Assembly (NCBI GenBank): GCA_965226855.1
Contig: CBDDEE010000021.1
Location: 124,001-188,000 of the forward strand
Length of the DNA: 64,000 bases
Direction: 5' to 3'
Origin: JAUXJB01 sp965226855
Lineage (GTDB): Bacteria; Myxococcota_A; UBA9160; SZUA-336
Position 1 is the stretch's first letter, and each line of letters opens with the position of its first letter. This document shows positions 16,893-26,404 of this stretch, one piece after another. The notes under the pieces were generated by a model. The model was not told the DNA's origin. It saw only the letters and a list, made by a program, of their open reading frames with translations, and searched no databases. The position numbers and the translations under genes are program-made.

Positions 16893-18144
16893 ACTGTTAC
16901 CCGTTCCTCCGTCGGTCGCCTCCGTCGATCCGTACAAGAACCCCGAGCTCTTTCGCTGGGCGGGAAGTATGGAGGGGCTTCCCACCACGCCTGCAGATGC
17001 CAGCAAGCGCGTCGCTCTGTCTCCCTGGCAGGATCGCGGAAACCGGCTGCTGGAAACGGTCGGGAACGTTCTCCCCGGGGTGTTCATCGCCCTCGGCCTG
17101 GCGCTGGTAGGAAGGCTCGTGGCGGAGTGGGCCGGCACGTCGCTGCTCGGCTTCGCGGAGTCCCCGGTCAGCCCGATCCTCATAGCGATCCTGCTCGGAC
17201 TGCTGATCCGGAACACGATCGGGATTCCGGCCGTCTATGAGGCCGGGCTGCAGCTCTGCCTGAAGCGGATCCTGCGCATCGGGATAGCTCTGCTGGGAAT
17301 CCGCCTGAGCTTGGGTGCGGTGGGTTCCATAGGGCTGCTCGCCCTACCTGTTGTGCTCACGTGCATCGGGACCGCGCTGCTCGTGGTGAGCGCGGTGAAC
17401 CGCGCCGTCGGCCTGCCCCGACGACTCGGGACTCTCGTTGCGGTCGGCACCGCGATCTGCGGCAACACGGCCATCGCGGCAACGGCCCCGCTGATCCGAG
17501 CCGAGGAGGACGAGACAAGCTACGCCATCGGCTGCGTCACGCTCTTCGGGCTCATCGCGCTGATCACGTACCCTTTCCTGTCTCACTGGCTCTTCGCCGG
17601 CGACCCCCGGCTCGCCGGGCTGTTCCTCGGCACCGCGATCCACGACACCGCCCAGGTAGCAGGAGCAGGTCTGCTCTACCTCCAGCAGTTCGCCGCGCCG
17701 GAAGCGCTCGACACGGCCACGGTGACGAAGCTCCTCCGCAACCTGTTCATACTCCTGGTGATCCCGCTGATGGGCGTCCTCTATTCCCGCTCCGCCTCCG
17801 ATCGAAAGGCGCGCTCCAAGCCGCGCTTCCTGCAGATGGTTCCGCTCTTCGTCTTCGGCTTCGTGGCGCTCGCGCTTCTGCGCACGGTGGGCGATCTCGG
17901 AGCGACTCCCTTCGCGGGGCTCCTGTCCGAACGGGACTGGGAGGGGTCCATCCGCACGACTTCTCTAGCGTCCGCGTGGTGCCTCACCGTAGCGATGGCT
18001 GCGGTCGGTCTCGGGACGAATCTTCAGCGCCTAAAGGCCCTCGGACTCAAGCCACTCGCAGTCGGCATGAGTGCGGCACTGATCGTCGGCGCCGTCAGCG
18101 CGGCACTGATCCTGTTCCTCGCGCCGTGGATCGGCTCCGCGTAA
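16882..18144 (+). CDS. YeiH/UPF0324 family putative sulfur-anion exporter
   Basis: 420 residues with about ten to eleven hydrophobic segments. Family motifs are PVSPILIAILLGLLIRN, LRIGIALLGIRLSL, VGTAICGNTAIAATAPLIRA, LFLGTAIHDTAQVAGAG and MAAVGLGTNLQRLK. UPF0324 proteins are annotated as putative sulfate or sulfite exporters. The overlap with the cysteine dioxygenase gene supports export of sulfite or sulfate produced from cysteine sulfinate. An N-terminal extension of ~50 residues precedes the first helix. Transport substrate is not proven for most family members. Confidence 0.88.
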   Translation: MESRLLPVPPSVASVDPYKNPELFRWAGSMEGLPTTPADASKRVALSPWQDRGNRLLETVGNVLPGVFIALGLALVGRLVAEWAGTSLLGFAESPVSPILIAILLGLLIRNTIGIPAVYEAGLQLCLKRILRIGIALLGIRLSLGAVGSIGLLALPVVLTCIGTALLVVSAVNRAVGLPRRLGTLVAVGTAICGNTAIAATAPLIRAEEDETSYAIGCVTLFGLIALITYPFLSHWLFAGDPRLAGLFLGTAIHDTAQVAGAGLLYLQQFAAPEALDTATVTKLLRNLFILLVIPLMGVLYSRSASDRKARSKPRFLQMVPLFVFGFVALALLRTVGDLGATPFAGLLSERDWEGSIRTTSLASAWCLTVAMAAVGLGTNLQRLKALGLKPLAVGMSAALIVGAVSAALILFLAPWIGSA

Positions 18145-18172
18145 TCTGATCGCTGTCGCTCTCCCGGGAGCG

Positions 18173-19159
18173 CTAGCCGATCGCCCTTCGCAGCGTCTCG
18201 CCGGCGAGCGCGACCATCTCGGGGTCGTGGCCGTTCGCGGGGAGGTTGAAGACGACTCCGTCGAGACCGCGGCCCATGAGTTCCTTCTGCACGTACTCGC
18301 CGACCACGTCGGGATCGCCGACCAGGATGGTTTCCGACATCGTTTCGCGCACCTGGTCCGGCAGCCCCTCCCAGCTCATGCCGCGCTCCGCCAGAAAGTC
18401 GTTGCGGGCGCGCTCCGCCGCTCGGACGCTGGGCGCCAGCACGAGCGACCCCAGTCGCGAGACCGAGATCTCGCTGCGATCGCGCCCGAGCTCTGCGCAG
18501 TGCTTCTCGAGCACCTCGAGCTTGCGCGGGATGTCCCCAGGAGGGCAGGTCAAGTTGCTCTCCTGCGCATAGCGGGCGACCAGGCGGAGTGTTCGCCTCT
18601 CGCCGTTCCCCCCGATCAGGATCGGCGGACCTCCCGGCTGCAACGGAGCAGGCGAGTTGATCGCCTCCTTCACCCGGTAGTACCTACCCTCGAGCGTGGG
18701 TCGCTCGCCGCGCAGCATCGGCGCGAGGATCTGGAGCGCCTCCTCCAGGCGATCCAGACGCTCGCCGAGCGGAGGAAACTCGAAGCCGAAGCCGACGTGC
18801 TCCGCCTCGAACCAGGCCGCGCCGATGCCGAGCATCGCCCTTCCCCCGGACACCAGATCGAGCGTGGTCACGAGCTTTGCCAGATGCGCGGGGTTCCGAT
18901 AGGTAACGCCGGTCACGAGGGCAGAGAGTCGGGCGCGCTCGGTGCGCGCCGCCAGCGCGTTGAGCAGGGCGTACGCCTCGAGCATGTGGCTCTCGGGCGG
19001 GCCCAGCATCGGCAGCTGGTAGAAGTGGTCCATGACGAAAATCGTGTCGAAGCCGGACTGTTCGGCCGTCCGTGCCATGGACACGATCTGCTCGAAGAGC
19101 TCGGTGTTGGCGATGCCGGGGAAGTTGAAGTTGGGAATCTGAAAGCCGAGTCGAGTCAT
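18173..19159 (-). CDS. Luciferase-like (LLM) flavin/F420-dependent oxidoreductase
   Basis: 328 residues, TIM-barrel of the luciferase-like family. Motifs are GFDTIFVMDHFYQLP near residue 36, VSGGRAMLGIGAAWFEAEH, PILIGGNGERRTLRLVARYA and the C-terminal DPDVVGEYVQKEL. The pattern fits the F420-dependent subfamily, although FMN cannot be excluded. AGGAGG lies just before the start. Three members of this superfamily are in the window, which suggests a lineage rich in F420- or flavin-dependent oxidations. The substrate is not predictable. Confidence 0.88.
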   Translation of the reverse strand: MTRLGFQIPNFNFPGIANTELFEQIVSMARTAEQSGFDTIFVMDHFYQLPMLGPPESHMLEAYALLNALAARTERARLSALVTGVTYRNPAHLAKLVTTLDLVSGGRAMLGIGAAWFEAEHVGFGFEFPPLGERLDRLEEALQILAPMLRGERPTLEGRYYRVKEAINSPAPLQPGGPPILIGGNGERRTLRLVARYAQESNLTCPPGDIPRKLEVLEKHCAELGRDRSEISVSRLGSLVLAPSVRAAERARNDFLAERGMSWEGLPDQVRETMSETILVGDPDVVGEYVQKELMGRGLDGVVFNLPANGHDPEMVALAGETLRRAIG

Positions 19160-19234
19160 CGTCCACTCCTCCTGTTAGAAGGACAGCGTAGTGTTGCAGA
19201 CGCAGTGAGGCTCTCGCGGCCTCCCGGAAGCTGA

Positions 19235-19678
19235 TCAGCGCGGGTCGAGGCGGAAGAGCCAGGCGTCCTCGCGCTCCGGGGTCGAGGGCTCCCAGCCGTA
19301 CTTGCGCTTCAAAGCCTCGATGAAACGCTCGACCTCCGCGTCGTCCTCGACGCGGACGGCGCGGAGCTCGTAGATCGTGTCGCCGACGCGCAGCCGCACG
19401 TTCGGATCCTCGGCGATGTACCGCACCCATCGCGCGTCGCCGCCGCCGCCGGAAGCCAGGTAGAAGCGGTCGCCGATTCCGGCCCCCCAGAGGTTCACCG
19501 AGTACGGGGCCGAGGATCGTGTCTCGAGCTGGACGGTGTCCCGCCCATCGGCAAAGGACCAATCGCCCGGCAGATCGGCGGCGACGCCGCCCGACAACCG
19601 TCCGCCGGGGAATGGGCCCATCGGCCCGCACGCCAGCACGAGCACGGAGAACGCGAGCAGGACCGCAACCCTCACCAT
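19235..19678 (-). CDS. Lipoprotein with split-barrel (DUF2255/Ddn-like) domain
   Basis: 147 residues. It begins with a lipoprotein signal (VRVAVLLAFSVLVLAC). The body has SAPYSVNLWGAGIGDRFYLA, GDARWVRYIAEDPNVRLRVG and a C-terminal helix (VERFIEALKRKYGW). That is the pattern of flavin-binding split beta-barrel proteins related to DUF2255 and the deazaflavin-dependent nitroreductases. A lipid-anchored form is unusual. It starts one base after the stop of the cyclase gene, so the two are co-transcribed. Cofactor binding is inferred, not shown. Confidence 0.68.
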   Translation of the reverse strand: MVRVAVLLAFSVLVLACGPMGPFPGGRLSGGVAADLPGDWSFADGRDTVQLETRSSAPYSVNLWGAGIGDRFYLASGGGGDARWVRYIAEDPNVRLRVGDTIYELRAVRVEDDAEVERFIEALKRKYGWEPSTPEREDAWLFRLDPR

Positions 19679-19679
19679 T

Positions 19680-22022
19680 TCATACGCCTCCGAGCAGACG
19701 GAACACCGGCTGGGGTCGGCTGATTCCCTTGAGCTCGAGGGTGCCCCCCGGCTCCGTCTCGAAGCCGTTCTTGAGCTCGGCGAGCACGCTGCCGCTCACG
19801 AGAACCTCGCCGCCCGCGGACGCATCCGAAAGCCTGGCCGCCAGGTTGGTCACGTTGCCGATCACAGCATAATCCCGCCGTCCCTCGTAGCCGATGAAGC
19901 CGACCGTGGCGTAGCCCGTGTGGATGCCAAAGCCGACGTGGATGTCGTAGCCCTTGCGTTGCCAGCTCTGGCGCAACCCCTCCACGTCTTCTCGCATCGC
20001 GAGAGCCATGCGCGCGGCACGCTGGACATGATCGGGTTGCTCGACGGGATCGTTGAAGAAGACCATGAACCCGTCGCCGGTGAAGCGTTCGAGCGTGCCC
20101 CTGTACTCCGCAATGCGAGCTCCCAGGGAGTCGTGGTACTCGGCGAGCGTGGCGATGACCTCTTCCGGCTCGACCCCCTCCGAGAACGAGGTGAACCCGC
20201 GCAGGTCCGCGAAGAACACCGTCACCAGCTTGCGCCCGGTCTTCAGCTCCGCCGCGCCACCCTCCGCCATGATCTGATCGATGATCTGAGGCGAGAAGAA
20301 GCGCTTGAGATCCTGGATCTCGTCCTCCCGGGACTTGAGCTGCTGGATCGCCTCGACGCGTGAGAGAGCCTGTACGGCCTGCTGCCCCACGTTCGAAAGC
20401 GCCTGGATCTCCGGCCGCTCGTAAGGGTCGCCGGTGGTCGCTGCTCCAACGGCCAGACCACCGATCACGCGACCCTCGCGCAGGATCGGCACCAGCAGCT
20501 CGGCGTCGAACCGGTCAAAACCGGCGTAGCAGTCCGCCTCGATGTTCGAGTACTGGGGCTCGACCGCGATCTGGTCGCGGAGGATCTCCTTGCGCGTGGT
20601 CTCCATCAGCTTGATGAGCGTCTCTCCCGCCAGGGGCGGCTCGCGCTCGAGGGGCAGACCCCCAGCTGCCCGCACGCGCTCGTCGGGACCTGCGGCGCCG
20701 GGGAGCAGGAAGGCGACGCTCGAGCGGGCATTGCTCAGTCGGGCTGGGGCGTTCGCGACGGCGTCGAGCAGCGCCTCGACGCTCGCCGGCAACGCCATCT
20801 CGGCGCCGATCTCCTGCAGGAGCTCCGGTAAGCGCGCGCGCTTGGGGTAGATCCTTGCGCCAAGTCGGCGCTGAAAGCGCGGCCACCAGTAGAGCAGCGG
20901 GAAGAGCAGCAGCGACAGGGCATAGGCTTGCACCGCCATGAGCACCAGACCGATCCCCGTCAGAACGGCGGCGACCCCTGCGTACGTCACGGCCTGCCTC
21001 GCAGCGGCACGGGCGTTCAGGAGGCTCTGACGCACGGAGATGTAGCCCAGCGGCAGGAAGAAGAATGCCAACGCCCAGTAGACAAGTCGCATGTCGAGCG
21101 TGAACCAGTCCGTCGTGTCACGCAGCAGGGCTGCGGCTGCCGGAGGCCCGCCGCCGAGAATGGCAGCAACGAGCAGGATACGGGCGCGCTGCGCCACGAG
21201 AGGATCGCGCGTGCGGAAGCCGAGCACGCTCGAGCGCACGATGAACACGAGCACGGCCGCGAACACCAGAATCGTGTCCAGCGTGCCAATGTGGCGGAAC
21301 GGGCCCCACCACCCCAGCGACCAGCCCTCCATCTGGAGCGCGCCGTGCAGGCCGCCAACGCCGTACAGCGCGAAGATGATAGAACGTCGCCGGATCAGCC
21401 GGTGGACGACCGGAAATGCGAGCGCGGCGTGCAGGACGGAGAAGGGAATCAGCCCGGCCAGGCCGCTCAGGTAGATCCCGTGCAAGCTCGAGTCGCCCTC
21501 GGGAAGGAGGGAGACCGTGACGAGGCTGCCCGTCACGCTGGCCAGCGTCAGGATCGCCCAGCTCGTCGCCTCGTAAGGGCGCAGCGCGAAGCTCGTCACG
21601 GCCGTGGCCATGAAGAGGAACGCCAAGATGTCGACCAGGCCGTGCGTGAAGAGCGCGTCCTGCCAGGTCCACTCGGCCACGGGAATCGTGAGCTCGTGCA
21701 CTTCCCCCCAGCGCTCGAAGCGGATCGTGTTGCTCGCGCCAGCCTCCCAAACGGCGAGCTCGGGTGACTGACGCTCGAAGTTCAGCGGGTCTACCGCGAT
21801 CCCGTTGATGGCCAGTGCCCGCCCGCCCCCGCGCAGCCCCATCTCGCTGGAGTCGAGCCGGGAGGGCGAGAGCATCCCTCCGAAGTCGGCGATCCAGCCG
21901 ACGTCCGGTTGGCCAATGCGCTCCATCTTGTCCTGCGCCGAGAGACCGAGCGCGAGTGCGTAGACCGCGAGAAGAACGAAGAACAACAGCTTTTGGCCCG
22001 CACTACCCGTGAGAATGCCCAA
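19680..22022 (-). CDS. Membrane adenylate/guanylate cyclase with GAF-like domain
   Basis: About 780 residues. I choose a TTG at 22022 because AGGAGG lies just before it and the first membrane helix starts within ten residues; an upstream ATG at 22100 lacks a good site. The first ~390 residues contain about nine membrane helices. A GAF-like sensor of ~130 residues follows (LLVPILREGRVIGGLAVGAA). A short coiled coil (REDEIQDLKRFFSPQIID) leads into the class III catalytic domain: VTVFFADLRGFTSFSE and ERFTGDGFMVFF supply metal Asp residues, and DYAVIGNVTNLAARLS the NxxxR motif. It makes a cyclic nucleotide, probably cAMP. The 19235-19678 lipoprotein is its downstream partner. Confidence 0.87.
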   Translation of the reverse strand: MGILTGSAGQKLLFFVLLAVYALALGLSAQDKMERIGQPDVGWIADFGGMLSPSRLDSSEMGLRGGGRALAINGIAVDPLNFERQSPELAVWEAGASNTIRFERWGEVHELTIPVAEWTWQDALFTHGLVDILAFLFMATAVTSFALRPYEATSWAILTLASVTGSLVTVSLLPEGDSSLHGIYLSGLAGLIPFSVLHAALAFPVVHRLIRRRSIIFALYGVGGLHGALQMEGWSLGWWGPFRHIGTLDTILVFAAVLVFIVRSSVLGFRTRDPLVAQRARILLVAAILGGGPPAAAALLRDTTDWFTLDMRLVYWALAFFFLPLGYISVRQSLLNARAAARQAVTYAGVAAVLTGIGLVLMAVQAYALSLLLFPLLYWWPRFQRRLGARIYPKRARLPELLQEIGAEMALPASVEALLDAVANAPARLSNARSSVAFLLPGAAGPDERVRAAGGLPLEREPPLAGETLIKLMETTRKEILRDQIAVEPQYSNIEADCYAGFDRFDAELLVPILREGRVIGGLAVGAATTGDPYERPEIQALSNVGQQAVQALSRVEAIQQLKSREDEIQDLKRFFSPQIIDQIMAEGGAAELKTGRKLVTVFFADLRGFTSFSEGVEPEEVIATLAEYHDSLGARIAEYRGTLERFTGDGFMVFFNDPVEQPDHVQRAARMALAMREDVEGLRQSWQRKGYDIHVGFGIHTGYATVGFIGYEGRRDYAVIGNVTNLAARLSDASAGGEVLVSGSVLAELKNGFETEPGGTLELKGISRPQPVFRLLGGV

Positions 22023-22124
22023 GGCGTCCTCCTGAGCTGGTAGTGTAGACGCCCGCGGCGAGCAGGCACACTCCGCCCAACAGCTCTTGGTGGAGACCAT
22101 GCACGGGTAGCGCCGAGGACTGGC

Positions 22125-22904
22125 TCACCTGCGATCGATGAAGACCTTCTCCTTCGCGATCCACATCGCGGAGCGCTTGAAGTCGATGAACTTGCTCTCG
22201 TCCTCTACGGCGAGCTTTGTGCCCAGAGCACTCTCCGGGGTCCCGGGGCCAGCGAGCACACCGCGATCGAACCAGAGCTCTGCGTGCCCCGTGTAGGGCT
22301 CGACCGTGGTGCCCCGTGACTGGCGCAGCACGTGCTCGAGCTCGTCCGCGTAGCGGTGGACCTGGACGTAGCGGAGGATGCGCCCTGACGAAGCGCCCGC
22401 CCGGATCAGCGGGCCGTGGCTCGTGCGCCAGTACAGCTGGGCCTCCTCCTCCTTCTGGTCCGGCAGGTGGCGCAGGCAGAAGAAGAGCTTGGCGTAGGGA
22501 CTGCGTTCTCGCGCCACGATGTCCTCTGGCGCGGGGTTGACCTGGGGATACTCGTAGTTGAACCAGAGTGGCGAGTTCGGGAGATCAATGAACTTCTTCT
22601 CATCTTCCAGGAGCTCCTCGCCAGCGGCCTGGCCCTCTGCTGTTTCGAAGGCGGTGGCCAGCTCGTCGCGACTGTTCCACCACAGCTCGGCGACGCCGTC
22701 ATAGGGCGGCTCCATCCCGCCCCGCGCTTGCGCCATCGCTTCGTTCGCGGGGTCGTCAACGGTGTGTACCTGCACGTAGCGCAAGATGTTCAGATGCTCC
22801 GCGTGCTTCGCGACAAGCGGCCCGTGATTACTCCGCCAGTAGCTCTGGAACTCCTCCCGAGACAGCGCGGGCTGTCGCCGCAGAACGAAGGTCAGTCGGA
22901 TCAT
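22125..22904 (-). CDS. Tandem EthD-domain protein
   Basis: About 259 residues from the ATG at 22904, which has GGGGAGG upstream. Two EthD-type ferredoxin-like repeats are visible. The first contains LSREEFQSYWRSNHGPLVAKHA and ILRYVQVHTVDD, the second EEAQLYWRTSHGPLIRAG and ILRYVQVHRYAD (quoted in parts). Each carries the conserved YWR..HGPL. EthD proteins accompany oxygenase systems and some act as small dehydratases or accessory proteins. It lies 100 bp upstream of the cyclase gene on the same strand. No partner oxygenase is adjacent. Confidence 0.85.
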   Translation of the reverse strand: MIRLTFVLRRQPALSREEFQSYWRSNHGPLVAKHAEHLNILRYVQVHTVDDPANEAMAQARGGMEPPYDGVAELWWNSRDELATAFETAEGQAAGEELLEDEKKFIDLPNSPLWFNYEYPQVNPAPEDIVARERSPYAKLFFCLRHLPDQKEEEAQLYWRTSHGPLIRAGASSGRILRYVQVHRYADELEHVLRQSRGTTVEPYTGHAELWFDRGVLAGPGTPESALGTKLAVEDESKFIDFKRSAMWIAKEKVFIDRR

Positions 22905-23071
22905 CGTATCCCTCCCCGAAATGGGCTGTTCCTTCTGAAGTAAGATATCAGGGCCATCCCGGCGCAAGTCTGACGGCTAGGGAGTCCCCTCGAAGCCGGG
23001 ATGCTCTCGCACCCTCTCGAGAGCTACACTGGAGCTCCCAGAGAGCTGAACTCTCCACGGAGGCCGACGGC

Positions 23072-23371
23072 ATGGCCGATTCGCCAGACATCCAGGATGC
23101 TGCGCTGCGGGCTTCGATTTCTGCGGCCCGCAGATCGCTCGTATCGGTGGTACTCGTTTCGCTAGCCCTTGTCGCAGCGCTTGGCGCGGTCGCGCTTGGC
23201 TACGACCAGAGGCGGGACCTGGATAGGAGGTTCGGTCAGCTGGATAGGGCGCTTCTGGGGCTGGACGAACACGTCCAGAGCCTCGATCGAGGAATCCATT
23301 CTATCGCGGAGAGCGTGATTCGCCTGGGCATCCCTCCAACAGCTGTGACGAGCCCGGCCTCGATCGAGTAG
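23072..23371 (+). CDS. Small membrane protein with coiled-coil tail
   Basis: 99 residues with GGAGG ahead of the ATG. One membrane helix (LVSVVLVSLALVAALGAVAL) is followed by a heptad-like helical segment (RRFGQLDRALLGLDEHV, RGIHSIAESVIRL). The topology suggests a short cytoplasmic N-terminus and a periplasmic coiled coil. No family is recognised. It stands alone between divergent and co-directional neighbours. Confidence 0.6.
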   Translation: MADSPDIQDAALRASISAARRSLVSVVLVSLALVAALGAVALGYDQRRDLDRRFGQLDRALLGLDEHVQSLDRGIHSIAESVIRLGIPPTAVTSPASIE

Positions 23372-23499
23372 CCTCAAAGGCTCGGCAGCTCGCCGAGCTC
23401 AAACTTTCCTTCGTCTCTCAAAGGTGAGAAGCTACGCGGATTCCTGCGAGCTTTCTCACAGTGGAGAGCGGCTCCTGTGCGGCGTTCTGGAGCGTGACG

Positions 23500-24540
23500 A
23501 TGGGCGGACGAAGGAGAGCAACTCGGCTCCTACAGGTATTGTGCGCCCTTCCATTCCTGCTAACTGCCACGCCAACAAGCGGCGCCGACCCGACGGACCA
23601 AGAGCAGTACTTCGTCTGGGAGCTCAACCGAGCCCGCAACGACCCCGAAGCCTGGGCGCTGGAGTTCGGACTCGACAGCCGGATCGGAGGCGACGGGCTC
23701 CCCACCGACCTGGTCGGCGTCGACCCGCAACCGCCACTCGCGGTGAACGAGCTCCTCATCGATTCGGCCGTCTTCCACTCCGAAGAGATGGCGATCAACG
23801 ATTACTTCGCGCACCAGAGCGCGGTCACCGGGGACTGGCCGAACTTGATGGCCCGGGACACCGACTACCCTTTACCCACCAGCGTCCCTCGTGACGGAGG
23901 TGGGTCCTTCCTACTCCCAGACGACAGCAACCAGATCGAGTCGATCGCGTGCGGCTTCGGAGCCCCCGGAGGCGATTCCGACTTCTCACTGGCAATCAAG
24001 GCGCTCATCGCTCTGATCGTAGACGTGGGTGTTCCCTCGTTGGGCCACCGCACCCACCTGCTCGGAATCGGCGAGTTCCCCCGCAACTTCGTCGAGGTCG
24101 GCACCGGCTTCGCCACCTCCTCGGCAGGCTGTCGGAACTACTGGTCGATCCACACGGGGCTCAAGGCCGTGGTCGAGACCTTCCTCACGGGTGTCGTCTA
24201 TGCCGACACGAACATAGACGGCCTGTTCAACCCGGGCGAGGGCCTCGGGGGTGTGGATGTCTCCATCGACGGGATGTCCGTCGTGACGAACGCGGCCGGC
24301 GGCTGGGCGATGGCCGTCGCCGACGGCACGCGCACGGTGGGCTGCAGCGGCGGTGCGTTCCAGGGCTCGCCTTCAGTGAGCGTCGTAGTGGCAGGCGCGA
24401 ACCGCGAGGTAGACTGCGTCTCGGGGGTCGACGGCGCGTACGTCGACTTCCTCCTCGTCCCGGAGCCTGGCGCCTGGTTACTCATGCTGAGCGCTCTGGC
24501 AACGCTTTGCCTGCTCGGTCGTTCGCGCGCTCGACCTTGA
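23500..24540 (+). CDS. CAP/SCP-domain protein with PEP-CTERM signal
   Basis: About 346 residues from the ATG at 23500, which has GGAG upstream. A signal peptide (LCALPFLLTATPTSG) is followed by a CAP/SCP (cysteine-rich secretory protein) domain: EQYFVWELNRARNDPEAWA, FHSEEMAINDYFAHQS and GHRTHLLGIGEF. Next is an SdrD-like/Cna-B-like beta module (YADTNIDGLFNPGEGLGG). The end, VPEPGAWLLMLSALATLCLL followed by GRSRARP, is a PEP-CTERM sorting signal. It is therefore a substrate of exosortase, cleaved and delivered to the surface. No exosortase gene lies in the window. Confidence 0.88.
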   Translation: MGGRRRATRLLQVLCALPFLLTATPTSGADPTDQEQYFVWELNRARNDPEAWALEFGLDSRIGGDGLPTDLVGVDPQPPLAVNELLIDSAVFHSEEMAINDYFAHQSAVTGDWPNLMARDTDYPLPTSVPRDGGGSFLLPDDSNQIESIACGFGAPGGDSDFSLAIKALIALIVDVGVPSLGHRTHLLGIGEFPRNFVEVGTGFATSSAGCRNYWSIHTGLKAVVETFLTGVVYADTNIDGLFNPGEGLGGVDVSIDGMSVVTNAAGGWAMAVADGTRTVGCSGGAFQGSPSVSVVVAGANREVDCVSGVDGAYVDFLLVPEPGAWLLMLSALATLCLLGRSRARP

Positions 24541-24644
24541 TCGCCCACGGCACGTCACGTCGCTGATCTGCCGGGCCAACTTCATCTACAATGGGGAGCA
24601 GCACGCTGCCCCGTCGCTTCCAGGGACAGCGCAAGGAGAAAGCC

Positions 24645-25376
24645 ATGGGAGAGTTGGACGGCCGGGTTGCTCTGGTGACCGGCGGGGCCAGGGGCCAGGG
24701 CGCCTCGGAGGCCCGCCTGTTCGCGAGGGAGGGTGCCACGGTGGTAATCAGTGACGTGCTCGACGAGCAGGGTGAAAAGACCGCAAGCGCACTCGGCTGC
24801 CAGTACCTACACCTGGATGTGACATCGGAGTCCGAATGGGAGTCCGTCGTCACCGACACGATCGGGCGGCACGGACGGCTTGACATTCTGATGAACAACG
24901 CGGGCATCTTTCAGGGCGCCCAGCTCGTCAACACCTCGACCGACCTGTGGAATCGCACGGTCGCAATCAACCAGACGGGCGTATTCCTGGGCATGCGCAC
25001 CGCGGCACGCGCGATGATCGAGGTCGGGAACGGCGGCTCGATCATCAACACCTCGTCGATCGCGGGCTTGGAAGGCGGTTTCGGAGCCACCGCGTACGGG
25101 GCCACCAAGTGGGCCGTCACGGGGATGACTAAGACCGCCGCGAAGGAGCTGGGAAAGTACGAAATCCGGGTCAACTCGATTCACCCCGGAGTGATTCTCA
25201 CGGAAATGATCGATCACCTGGTCAAGGGCAACGAGGAGAAGATGGCCTCGCGTCAGCCCATCCGGCGGCTGGGCGAGCCCGAGGACATCGCCCAGATGGC
25301 GCTGTTTCTGGCCAGCGACCGGTCGAGCTACTGCACCGGCCAGGCCTTCACCGTCGACGGCGGCATGCACGGCTGA
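24645..25376 (+). CDS. Short-chain dehydrogenase/reductase (SDR)
   Basis: About 243 residues from the ATG at 24645, which has AAGGAG upstream. Classical SDR: TGGARGQG near residue 12 binds NAD(P), D and NNAG (ILMNNAGIF) follow, and the catalytic Ser (INTSSIAG) and YxxxK (AYGATKWA) are intact. The end FTVDGGMHG is typical. An Asp after the second strand (VVISDVLDEQ) suggests NAD preference. The esterase-like gene starts 8 bp later, so the two form an operon and may act on the same alcohol or ester. Similar proteins are annotated as 3-alpha/20-beta-hydroxysteroid dehydrogenases, but the substrate is open. Confidence 0.9.
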   Translation: MGELDGRVALVTGGARGQGASEARLFAREGATVVISDVLDEQGEKTASALGCQYLHLDVTSESEWESVVTDTIGRHGRLDILMNNAGIFQGAQLVNTSTDLWNRTVAINQTGVFLGMRTAARAMIEVGNGGSIINTSSIAGLEGGFGATAYGATKWAVTGMTKTAAKELGKYEIRVNSIHPGVILTEMIDHLVKGNEEKMASRQPIRRLGEPEDIAQMALFLASDRSSYCTGQAFTVDGGMHG

Positions 25377-25383
25377 TCGCGGC

Positions 25384-26357
25384 ATGTCTGAACCCGTGAA
25401 CATTATGGATCGGGTCGACGAGACCCACCGGAAGGTCCTTCGCGCCATCCCTGATGGGTTCCTAGACCTGTCCGACATCGCGGCCGCCCGGGTGCGATTC
25501 GACGAGGTCCAGGCCAAGCTGGCCGTTGCCTTGCCCGACGACGTGAGGATCGAGGACCGAAGGGTCCCCGGGCCTCCGGGCGACCCGGACGTGACGGTTC
25601 GTCTGTACCGGCCGGACGCCTTGGCTTCGGGCCGGCCGGCCTTCTACTGGATCCACGGGGGCGGCATGATTCTCGGCCGCGTAGCGGATTCCGATGGGAA
25701 GTGCGCCAAGCTGGCGTCAAGACTCGGCATGCTCGTGGCATCGGTCGAGTACCGCCTCGCCCCCGAGCACCCTTTCCCCGCTCCGCTCGAGGACTGCTAC
25801 GCCGGGTTGAAGTGGTTTTCGGAGAGCGGAGACGAACTCGGGATCGACCGCGCCCGGGTCGCCATCGGAGGCGCCAGCGCCGGGGGCGGGCTGCGGCCGG
25901 CCTGGCCCTACTCGCCCGAGATCGCGGGGAAGTAGACGTATGCTTTCAGCTCCTGATCTACCCGATGCTCGACGACCGCAACGAGAGCCACTCGAGTCGG
26001 GTCATCACCGACCCCAAGGTCTGGAATCGCCAGGCCAACCTCGACGGGTGGAACGCGTACCTGGCCGGAAATGCGGGCGGTGCCGACGTATCGAGCTACG
26101 CGGCCCCGGCGCGTGCCGCTGACCTATCGGGCCTGCCCCCGGCGTACCTCAACGTGGGCGACCTGGACCTGTTCCTGGACGAGGACGTAGCGTACGCGAA
26201 CGCGCTGGCCGCGGCCGGGGTCCCGTGCGAGCTGCACGTGTACCCCGGCGCCGTCCACGGCAGCGACATCCTCGTCTCCCGCTCGACCCTGTCTCGGCGT
26301 TGGATCGCCGATGAACGCGCCGCACTGCAACGCGCCTTGTTTCCCGAAGCGCCGTAG
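25384..26357 (+). pseudogene. Alpha/beta hydrolase (HSL family), frameshifted
   Basis: The first ~170 codons carry the hormone-sensitive-lipase family oxyanion motif IHGGGMI and the nucleophile elbow GGASAGGGL. After 25892 the protein continues in another frame (AAGLALLARDRGEVDVCFQL, then LIYPMLDDRNESHSSRVITD) through the catalytic Asp region (LPPAYLNVGDLDLFLDED) and His (YPGAVHGSD) to a stop at 26357. One base is missing after GGGCT. All catalytic parts are therefore present across two frames. The missing base may be a real mutation or a sequencing error. It is the second gene of an SDR-hydrolase operon. Confidence 0.82.
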
Positions 26358-26404
26358 CTTATCAGTCAGCTCGTGACGAAGTTGGGCCCGCGACCGACGG
26401 TGAG

